DNA of 5,759 nucleotides from Solobacterium sp. UBA636 (lineage in GTDB: Bacteria > Bacillota_I > Bacilli_A > Erysipelotrichales > Erysipelotrichaceae), in the NCBI GenBank assembly GCA_002299675.1, contig DBOW01000001.1, positions 7,904 to 13,662 of the forward strand, in the 5' to 3' direction. The notes below the pieces were generated by a model that was given only the letters and a program-made list of their open reading frames with translations, made no database searches and had not been told where the DNA came from. Below are positions 1-5,279 of the stretch, one piece after another (within the stretch, counting starts at the first letter, position 1; each line of letters starts with the position of its first letter). The position numbers and the translations under genes are program-made.

Positions 1-81
1 TTTTTAATGATATTTATGGCTTTGGAAGCTGGAAGAAAATGGAAAGAAGGCAAAAATAAAATAAGCATGAGCTTATTTTAA
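1..81 (+). other. Possible 3' end of an unidentified gene, frame unresolved
   Basis: Two + strand frames are open from the left edge and could be the tail of a gene convergent with the acetyltransferase. One ends with TAA at 57-59, just before a hairpin, and reads as a basic tail ending KKMERRQK. The other ends with TAA at 79-81 and starts hydrophobic (FLMIFMALEAGRKW), as at the end of a membrane protein. Neither is long enough to assign a family, and the stretch could also be non-coding spacer. The first frame is slightly favoured because it stops where the hairpin begins. No function is proposed. Confidence 0.25.
51..80 (-). terminator. Candidate intrinsic terminator at the end of the acetyltransferase gene
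   Basis: Positions 57-66 (TAAAATAAGC) and 71-80 (GCTTATTTTA) form a perfect 10-bp inverted repeat around a 4-base loop. Read on the - strand, the stem is followed directly by TTTTTG (56-51), the layout of a Rho-independent terminator. The stem contains the acetyltransferase stop codon (73-75). On the + strand the distal arm is itself T-rich, so it might act in both directions for a convergent gene. The stem has only two G-C pairs, both next to the loop, so it would be a weak terminator and the call is moderate. Confidence 0.5.
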
Positions 82-618
82 TTTAAGAACCATATAGCTG
101 GCATTTACGTAGCTTCCATCTTTATATTTGTTGTAATCTGGAAGTGTGCCGGTTACCTTGAAACCCAGTTTTTCATAGACATGCATGGCAATATGGTTGT
201 CATTAATACAGATGAGTTCTATCTGTTCTATATCTGTTTTCTTTGCCTCTTCTATCAGGGCTTCCATTAATAAAGTACCGATACCCATGTTGGTATATTC
301 TTTAAGCAGATAGATACCCAGGGATACACGATGTTTCTGGCGTGATAATGTTGTTCCTTCAAAGGAACCATCACCGACATATTTGCCATCAAGTTCAGCC
401 ATAATTAATAACGAATTATCTGATTCAAGGTGTTCTTTAATCCAGTCGATTTCATCTTCGAGAGTTGTATGTACTTCTTCAGGTTCTTTTATCAGATACT
501 TCGATTCTTCATAGAACTGTGGTATGTAAGGTAAAAGTGTCTGGGCATCTTCTACCTGCACAGTTCTGAGCACCAGTTTGTGTCCGTTAAGGTCATATTG
601 TCTGTTTTTTATTTCCAT
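73..618 (-). CDS. GNAT-family N-acetyltransferase
   Basis: This 181-residue cytoplasmic protein has the length and layout of a single-domain Gcn5-related acetyltransferase, which moves an acetyl group from acetyl-CoA to an amine. An early strand (KLVLRTVQVEDA, about 14-25) begins the fold. The acetyl-CoA-binding motif A follows strand RVSLGIYLL (97-105) and reads NMGIGTLLMEALIEEA (110-125), a variant of the usual Q/R-x-x-G-x-G/A loop with Gly112 and Gly114. Motif B is seen in NHIAMHVYEKLGFKVTGTL (141-159), the typical N-x-x-A-x-x-x-Y-E-K-x-G-F signature. The substrate (protein N-terminus, polyamine, antibiotic or other) cannot be read from the sequence. The gene is divergent from the transporter. 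Its start has no Shine-Dalgarno sequence, but TATAAT lies six bases upstream, so the mRNA may be leaderless. The start is supported because residues 11-25 already form the first expected strand. Confidence 0.9.
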   Translation of the reverse strand: MEIKNRQYDLNGHKLVLRTVQVEDAQTLLPYIPQFYEESKYLIKEPEEVHTTLEDEIDWIKEHLESDNSLLIMAELDGKYVGDGSFEGTTLSRQKHRVSLGIYLLKEYTNMGIGTLLMEALIEEAKKTDIEQIELICINDNHIAMHVYEKLGFKVTGTLPDYNKYKDGSYVNASYMVLKLK

Positions 619-666
619 ATGCTTATTATATCTTGATGAGATGTTAAAATAATACTAATATGGAAA
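612..666. promoter_or_regulatory. Mirror-symmetric divergent start region with overlapping -10-like boxes
   Basis: The region between the two divergent genes is an inverted repeat. The + strand reads TAATA-N3-ATATGGAAA at 650-666, and the - strand reads exactly TAATA-N3-ATATGGAAA from 628 down to 612, so 14 of 17 positions match with a 21-bp centre. The repeat includes both ATG codons. Each ATG is preceded by a -10-like box six bases away: TATAAT on the - strand (630-625) and the poorer AATAAT on the + strand (648-653). Neither gene has a Shine-Dalgarno sequence in the expected place. A start point 6-7 bases after these boxes would fall on or near the A of the ATG, giving leaderless mRNAs. 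No good -35 box is seen on either strand. AT-richness makes partial symmetry by chance possible. Confidence 0.4.
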
Positions 667-2369
667 ACAAATTCGCAAAATCAGCCTATCTATCCTTTAT
701 GATCTGGGGCATCCTTTCCAGTATGGGTGTTACTTTCTGTACGCTTATTGATGCCACGATGATAGGCAATTTTGTGGGAAGTGATGGTCTGGCAGTATCC
801 AGTGTTTCTAATTTTGTTTTTCTGTTTCTGGGACTTATTGCCATTACATTGGCAGTAGGTGGAAATGTGCTGATTGGTCAGCGTCTGGGTTCCAATGAAA
901 ATGATAAGGCAAATGAATTATTTCATAGTCTTCTTAAGTGTGGATTAATTATTGGACTGGTCTGCAGTATTTTTACGCTGGTATTCAGAAATCAGGTTTT
1001 TACTTTCCTGGGTATTCAGGAGTCTTTAAGAGATCTGCTGGCTTCTTATCTAATACCGGTATTTATTTCAACACCTTTCTTTATTCTTTATCAGATTCTT
1101 TCGGTATCGGTCAGAACCGATGGTGATCCTTCACTGTCTGGCAAGGCATCAGTTATACTTATTATCATTAATCTTGTACTTGATGTGGTATTTATGGGTG
1201 TCATGAAGATGGGCATGATGGGTGCATCATTGTCAATGTGTATTGGTGAGATTGTGGCTTTCTTTGTGTTATGTACGCATTTTAGAAAAGACAGGGCATT
1301 ATTGAGCTTCAGGTTTGATAAATTTAATCGAGATTATTTTATTGATTTTGTGAAGAATGGCTTTGGGGTTGGTTCTTTCTATATTTTTCAGGCTATTGTA
1401 GTACTGATATTTAATAATCTTTTAATGTCTAATACGGACAGCGGTATAGCTTATACAGCTATTTATGGGGTTATTTTTACTGTTTCGCAGATTCCTGGCG
1501 GAATATTTGATGGAGCCGGAAACGCTTTTGGACCGGTTGTTTCAATCTTTGCGGGTGAGAAAGATAATAAGTCAATGAAATATGTGTTAAGGGTTGCCTT
1601 AAGATATACCTGTTTTATTAATCTGATACTGGTAGCGGTATTCTTTGTTTTGGGCAAAGAGATACTGGGTATTTTTGGGATTACTAATTTTATTGGTGAG
1701 CTGGTATTCCGTATTTTTTCTGTTTCGATTTTATTTACCTGTATCAATACGCTCATTACATCATACTGGCAAAGTATCGGCAGGGCCAAATATGCCAGTC
1801 TTATGTCTTTTGTCCGTAATTTTCTTCTGATGGCAGTTGTGGGTTATATTTTGATCAGAAGATATTATATTGTGGGTGTGGTATTAACTTATGTGATAGT
1901 TGAGGCTATATGCACCATAGTTATTCTGGCTGTTTATTTTATAAAGCCTTCATATAAGTATATAGATGAAAACTATACTCAAAGTGGTAAGGTTTTTGAG
2001 CGTTATTATACTATTAAGTCAGAAAGCATGGCAGATATTTCAAGTGATCTGGAAAGGCTTTTTGAAGACTGGGATATAGATATGCGCAAGTCTTTTACGC
2101 TTAATTTTATCTGTGAGGAGATACTGCTTAATATTATTAAGTTTGGACTCAGAGACAGCAGGCATGATTATTATATTGATATTAAGCTGATTGAGAATAA
2201 TGATAATACCTATACATTAAGAATAAGGGATAATGTAAGGGACTATAATCCTTTTGAGTCTGATGGTGATGAGATTGATAATGGGGTGCTTGATGTAATT
2301 AAGAAGAAGACTGTTCGTTATGAGTATGAGCGTAAGCTTGTGTTTAATTATTTATATATGGTGGTTTAA
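660..2369 (+). CDS. MATE-family transporter fused to a C-terminal RsbW-like HATPase domain
   Basis: This 569-residue membrane protein is longer than a usual MATE transporter (about 440-460). Residues 10-430 show two repeated six-helix halves (about 10-210 and 230-430), with MATE features such as LIDATMIGNFVGSDGLAV (29-46), VGGNVLIGQRLGSNEND (66-82), SVSVRTDGDPSLSGKA (148-163) and SYWQSIGRAKYA (368-379). These proteins usually export drugs or metabolites in exchange for Na+ or H+. After a linker, residues 455-565 resemble the anti-sigma kinase (HATPase_c_2) fold: an N-box with Glu487 and Asn491 in CEEILLNIIKFG, and an RDNVRDYNPFE segment (523-533) at the position of the usual D-x-G box. The later glycine box is reduced to NGVLDVIKK (541-549). 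ATP binding is therefore uncertain and the tail may be a non-catalytic binding domain. The N-terminus looks complete, although the start lacks a ribosome binding site. The methyltransferase starts one base after the stop, which suggests coupling. Confidence 0.88.
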   Translation: MENKFAKSAYLSFMIWGILSSMGVTFCTLIDATMIGNFVGSDGLAVSSVSNFVFLFLGLIAITLAVGGNVLIGQRLGSNENDKANELFHSLLKCGLIIGLVCSIFTLVFRNQVFTFLGIQESLRDLLASYLIPVFISTPFFILYQILSVSVRTDGDPSLSGKASVILIIINLVLDVVFMGVMKMGMMGASLSMCIGEIVAFFVLCTHFRKDRALLSFRFDKFNRDYFIDFVKNGFGVGSFYIFQAIVVLIFNNLLMSNTDSGIAYTAIYGVIFTVSQIPGGIFDGAGNAFGPVVSIFAGEKDNKSMKYVLRVALRYTCFINLILVAVFFVLGKEILGIFGITNFIGELVFRIFSVSILFTCINTLITSYWQSIGRAKYASLMSFVRNFLLMAVVGYILIRRYYIVGVVLTYVIVEAICTIVILAVYFIKPSYKYIDENYTQSGKVFERYYTIKSESMADISSDLERLFEDWDIDMRKSFTLNFICEEILLNIIKFGLRDSRHDYYIDIKLIENNDNTYTLRIRDNVRDYNPFESDGDEIDNGVLDVIKKKTVRYEYERKLVFNYLYMVV

Positions 2370-2370
2370 A

Positions 2371-3204
2371 ATGAATATCTTTGATACGGATTATGAGATT
2401 GAAAGACTGAATGCCCAGGAGGAGCTTTTATGGAAGGCGCAGCTGCCCTTCTATAGTGGTTTTCTTAATGGGGAAGATATGATGATTCTGGATATCGGCT
2501 GCAGTGATGGCTATAAGACAGTAAAGGAATTTGATCGAGATAATGTAAGGAAAGTTCTGGCTTTAGACTCTGCACCGGAGGCGGTATCCAAGGCAAAAGC
2601 CAACTGTGGAAATGAGAAGTTCTGTTTCGAAATGGGAAATGTTGAGGATGCAGATTTTGAGGACAGGCTTATAGACCTGATGAAGAAGTATGATATTGAG
2701 GCTTTTGATGTTGTTCATTTATCACTTGTTGTACTGCATCTTAAAGATCCGGTAAGGGTTCTTTCGATTTTGAAGAAATATATTGGAAAAGGTGGAAGAA
2801 TTGTGATTGTTGAGGCTGATGATGATAAGGCTGCACTTAGTCCAGATGATTATTATCTCAGGAAATATAATTCTTTATTAAAGATAGATCCATATATGGG
2901 AAACAGGGAATGTGCAAACAATATGTATATCTGGTTAAATCAGGCTGGATATCATAATATCAAAGACAGTTATGCCTTTGTTCAAAGCGGGGACATGGAA
3001 ACCAAGAAAGTGATGTTTGATATTTATTTTTCATCACTGCCAGTGGATTTTGAGGATCTTTGTATAGATGATCCGGGAAATGCGGAATATAGAATGGCCA
3101 GGCAATGGCTTGATGATAATATTGATGATATTTATGAATATCTGCTCCATGAGGCTACAGTATTCAGTTTTGGGGTAAGTATTTTTGAGGGTTTTGTGTG
3201 TTAA
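2371..3204 (+). CDS. Class I SAM-dependent methyltransferase
   Basis: This soluble protein of 277 residues has a Rossmann-type methyltransferase core. Motif I, the SAM-binding loop, is MILDIGCSDGYKT (38-50). The acidic residue at the end of strand 2 is Asp66 in VLALDSAPEAVSKAK (62-76). GNVEDADF (89-96) fits the adenine-contacting motif, and FDVVHLSLVVLHLKDP (112-127) followed by GKGGRIVIVEADD (139-151) matches motifs IV and VI of the Methyltransf_11/25 type. A C-terminal extension of about 120 residues probably forms the substrate lid. The substrate is unknown. I chose the ATG at 2371 over an in-frame ATG at 2320: the latter lies inside the transporter gene and would add a 17-residue hydrophobic stretch absent from the family. 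GGTGG at 2360-2364 is a weak ribosome binding site, so translation probably depends on ribosomes ending the transporter one base upstream. Confidence 0.88.
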   Translation: MNIFDTDYEIERLNAQEELLWKAQLPFYSGFLNGEDMMILDIGCSDGYKTVKEFDRDNVRKVLALDSAPEAVSKAKANCGNEKFCFEMGNVEDADFEDRLIDLMKKYDIEAFDVVHLSLVVLHLKDPVRVLSILKKYIGKGGRIVIVEADDDKAALSPDDYYLRKYNSLLKIDPYMGNRECANNMYIWLNQAGYHNIKDSYAFVQSGDMETKKVMFDIYFSSLPVDFEDLCIDDPGNAEYRMARQWLDDNIDDIYEYLLHEATVFSFGVSIFEGFVC

Positions 3205-3235
3205 TATTAATGTAATAGTAAAGGAGTGAAAGCCA

Positions 3236-4861
3236 ATGAAACTGAAGCTGCTACCAAAGTTTGTTGCCTCGCTGGGTATACTGGGCGTGATATTGACGGT
3301 TGTAATAAGTCTTTTTTCATATAATAATTCAAAGACTTACCTGGAGGAAATGTATGCTCATCGTGTTGTATCGGGATCTAAGATGGTTGCGGACATGCTT
3401 GATGTGGAGGATGTGAAAGCTATTATTGCGGAAAATGGTGATCAGAGTGAAAGCTATGAAAGAATCTGTGCACTTTTTGATAAGCTGAAGGTTGATGGAG
3501 ATATTACCTATCTTTCGCTGGCGGTTCCCGATGAGGACAGCGTTACTTTTTATGTTGATTCCTGTGTTCCAGAGATGGGTGATGATCCAGCTAATCAGAT
3601 TCCCTATGGAACTGATATTTTATATAGTGATGCTTCAAGTTCTGAGGAGGAGTATCAGAAGTATCTGCATACCTATGAGCTCTTTTCTGAAAATAAGGGT
3701 GTAGATGAGCCGGTAGTTACGGATAATGAGTACGGGTATAATTATTCGGTAGCTGCGGTTGTGCTGGATGAAAATGGGAAGGCTATTGCGGAGGTTCAGT
3801 ATAATCTGGACATGGGTGATGTGAGAGCCTATCTTAATTCTTATCTGAGGAATATGTTTCTGATTTCAGCGGTTATTGTGCTTGTTGCCATGTTTATCTA
3901 TATTCTTACAGTAAGAAGAATTGTGTTAAAACCTATAGCTGAACTGGCTGATTTTACTGATGATATAACCAAGACCAGAAACTTTGAGGATCGAAGAATT
4001 GAGCTGAAGACTGGTGATGAAATAGAGGATCTGGGCAATTCCTTTAACTTCATGATGGAGGAGATGGAGAGATATATTGATGATCTCTCTAAGGTTACAG
4101 CTGAGAAACAGCGTATTGGAGCCGAACTTGACATTGCCACCCGCATTCAGGCGTCAATGCTGCCAACAATCTTTCCGGCTTTCCCAGACCGTGAGGAATT
4201 TGATATTTATGCCACCATGGATCCTGCCAAGGAAGTTGGCGGCGACTTTTATGATTTCTTTATGGTAGACGATGATCATCTGGCAATTGTAGTGGCAGAT
4301 GTTTCAGGAAAGGGTGTACCGGCTGCCTTATTTATGGTTATCGGCAAGACTTTAATCAAGGATCATACTGATAAGGATAAGGATCTGGGTGAGGTGTTCT
4401 CAGAAATTAATAATCTTTTGTGTGAATCTAATTCTGAGGAACTGTTTATTACAGCTTTTGAGGGTGTTCTTAATATTAAGACTGGTGAATTCAGATACGT
4501 GAATGCCGGTCATGAGATGCCATTTATCTATAAGAAAAATGAGGAATTTAAGCCTTACAAGATTAAGCCGGGCTTTGTGCTGGCAGGCATGGAAGATATG
4601 CGTTACAGATCTGGTGTAATGACACTTGAGCCAGGTGATAAGATTTTCCAGTATACTGATGGCGTTACAGAGGCTACTGATTCCGCTTCACAGCTCTTTG
4701 GTATGGAAAGACTTGAAGCTTCACTTAACAAGGTGAAAGATAAAGAGGTTACTGAAATACTGAAGTCAGTTAAAGCTGATATTGATGAATTTGTGAATGT
4801 TGCGCCACAGTTTGATGATATTACAATGTTGTGCCTGGAGTATAAGCAGTATAAAAAGTAG
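3236..4861 (+). CDS. Membrane-bound HAMP/SpoIIE-type PP2C protein phosphatase, RsbU-like
   Basis: This 541-residue sensor phosphatase is predicted to remove phosphate from Ser/Thr residues, classically of STAS anti-sigma antagonists. In order: transmembrane helix 1 (about 8-28), an extracytoplasmic domain of about 175 residues (29-205) ending in SVAAVVLDENGKAIAEVQYN and looking Cache/PAS-like, transmembrane helix 2 (206-226), a HAMP domain (about 228-282, with LKPIAELADF and GDEIEDLGNSFN), a helical linker containing LDIATRIQASMLP (298-310) typical of RsbU-like proteins, then the phosphatase domain (318-537). Its metal-binding motifs are intact: EVGGDFYD (333-340), ADVSGKGVPAALFM (354-367), NAGH (423-426), YTDGVTEA (473-480) and FDDITML (526-532). 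It should therefore be active. The start at 3236 is supported by AAGGAG at 3221-3226 with nine-base spacing. It lies 31 bp after the methyltransferase gene in the same direction. Its phospho-substrate is not encoded in the window. Confidence 0.93.
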   Translation: MKLKLLPKFVASLGILGVILTVVISLFSYNNSKTYLEEMYAHRVVSGSKMVADMLDVEDVKAIIAENGDQSESYERICALFDKLKVDGDITYLSLAVPDEDSVTFYVDSCVPEMGDDPANQIPYGTDILYSDASSSEEEYQKYLHTYELFSENKGVDEPVVTDNEYGYNYSVAAVVLDENGKAIAEVQYNLDMGDVRAYLNSYLRNMFLISAVIVLVAMFIYILTVRRIVLKPIAELADFTDDITKTRNFEDRRIELKTGDEIEDLGNSFNFMMEEMERYIDDLSKVTAEKQRIGAELDIATRIQASMLPTIFPAFPDREEFDIYATMDPAKEVGGDFYDFFMVDDDHLAIVVADVSGKGVPAALFMVIGKTLIKDHTDKDKDLGEVFSEINNLLCESNSEELFITAFEGVLNIKTGEFRYVNAGHEMPFIYKKNEEFKPYKIKPGFVLAGMEDMRYRSGVMTLEPGDKIFQYTDGVTEATDSASQLFGMERLEASLNKVKDKEVTEILKSVKADIDEFVNVAPQFDDITMLCLEYKQYKK

Positions 4862-4890
4862 TTTACTGTTTATGTAATTGTTCGTATATT
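4862..4890 (+). promoter_or_regulatory. Candidate housekeeping-sigma promoter for the peptide/sigma-factor operon
   Basis: In the 50-bp gap after the phosphatase gene, TTTACT (4862-4867, four of six matches to TTGACA) and TATATT (4885-4890, five of six matches to TATAAT) are separated by exactly 17 bp. Transcription would start close to 4897, leaving a very short leader that begins at or near the AAAGGAG ribosome binding site (4897-4903). The very short leader is a weak point. An alternative is that the peptide genes are co-transcribed with the phosphatase gene, since no terminator separates them. Confidence 0.4.
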
Positions 4891-4911
4891 ATTGCGAAAG
4901 GAGTATAGACC

Positions 4912-5100
4912 ATGGAAGAGAATAAGAAGAATGAGCTGAATGATGAGGAACTGGATAATGTAAATGGTGGACTGTTCATTGTGAATAAGCTTTTTGGCAA
5001 TAAGAATGTAAAGAATGGCAAGAAAGCTGTTAAGCCAGGTTTAATTAATGATGGTTTAATGATTAAAGATCCTAAGAATTCTGATGGAAGGATTATATGA
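4912..5100 (+). CDS. Double-glycine-leader peptide precursor (bacteriocin-like or signalling)
   Basis: This 62-residue peptide begins with a short hydrophilic leader that ends NELNDEELDNVNGG (residues 7-20), matching the double-glycine leader consensus L-[S/N]-x-x-E-L-x-x-V-x-G-G. Such leaders are cut after Gly-Gly by peptidase-containing ABC exporters (PCAT/ComA type). The predicted mature peptide is 42 residues (21-62), begins LFIVNKLFG, is rich in Lys and Asn with a net positive charge of about +6, and has no cysteine. That excludes a disulfide-bonded or thioether-bridged product and leaves an unmodified class II-type bacteriocin, a signalling peptide or another secreted peptide. A strong AAAGGAG site (4897-4903) lies eight bases before the start. 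Its stop overlaps the next start as ATGA. No exporter or immunity gene is visible. The leader motif is clear; the activity is unknown. Confidence 0.75.
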   Translation: MEENKKNELNDEELDNVNGGLFIVNKLFGNKNVKNGKKAVKPGLINDGLMIKDPKNSDGRII

Positions 5101-5279
5101 ATTTAAAGTCATTATTTGATTATCAGCGTTTTGAATCTAACGATCATTTAAACAGGCTGATTAACGATACTGTAAACAGATATTCTGGTGTAACGCTCAG
5201 TGAAAGTGAACTGATGATGGTCGCAGCAGCTGGCGAAGAAAAGCCAAAAGAAGACAAGGAAAAGCTGGATAAGAAATGA
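5097..5279 (+). CDS. Small protein with leader-like LSESELMMVAAAG motif, function unknown
   Basis: I cannot assign this 60-residue protein to a named family. Residues 1-33 form an amphipathic segment (LFDYQRFESNDHLNRLI), followed by LSESELMMVAAAG (34-46), then a tail of 14 mostly Glu/Lys/Asp residues. Residues L34, E38, L39, V42, A44 and A45 occupy the same spacing as L9, E13, L14, V17, G19 and G20 of the preceding peptide, so it carries a leader-type motif with Ala-Ala-Gly in place of Gly-Gly. It has no transmembrane helix or cysteine. It overlaps the preceding gene and the sigma gene by ATGA at both ends. GGAAGGA at 5086-5092, four bases before the start, supports a real gene. It could be a second precursor, a cofactor for peptide handling, or a small regulator of the adjacent sigma factor. 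The last two are inference from position only. Confidence 0.7.
   Translation: MNLKSLFDYQRFESNDHLNRLINDTVNRYSGVTLSESELMMVAAAGEEKPKEDKEKLDKK

Noticed and set aside
938..1126. Short + strand open frame within the transporter gene; similar ones at 1645-1830, 3492-3704 and 4077-4268
   Set aside because: All lie wholly inside strongly supported genes in another frame and show no independent motif.
1463..1789. Open frame of 108 codons on the - strand inside the transporter gene
   Set aside because: It is fully antisense to a well-supported membrane domain and its translation shows no recognisable motif.
2320..2370. Upstream in-frame ATG that would extend the methyltransferase by 17 residues
   Set aside because: The extra residues lie inside the end of the transporter gene, form a hydrophobic stretch unlike the family N-terminus, and the ATG at 2371 fits stop/start coupling better.
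3898..4146. Serine-rich open frame on the - strand inside the phosphatase gene
   Set aside because: Its composition is the expected reverse-complement shadow of the HAMP/linker region; no ribosome binding site or family motif.
660..4861. A complete SigB-type partner-switching operon
   Set aside because: No STAS antagonist gene and no SigB/SigF-type sigma factor are present; the sigma factor in the window is of the ECF type.
4912..5100. Peptide 1 as a lanthipeptide or sactipeptide precursor
   Set aside because: There is no cysteine anywhere in the peptide and no modification enzyme in the window apart from a methyltransferase that lacks the features of such enzymes.
4912..5279. The two overlapping small genes as a toxin-antitoxin pair
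   Set aside because: The first has a clear double-glycine leader and neither resembles a known toxin fold or a DNA-binding antitoxin.
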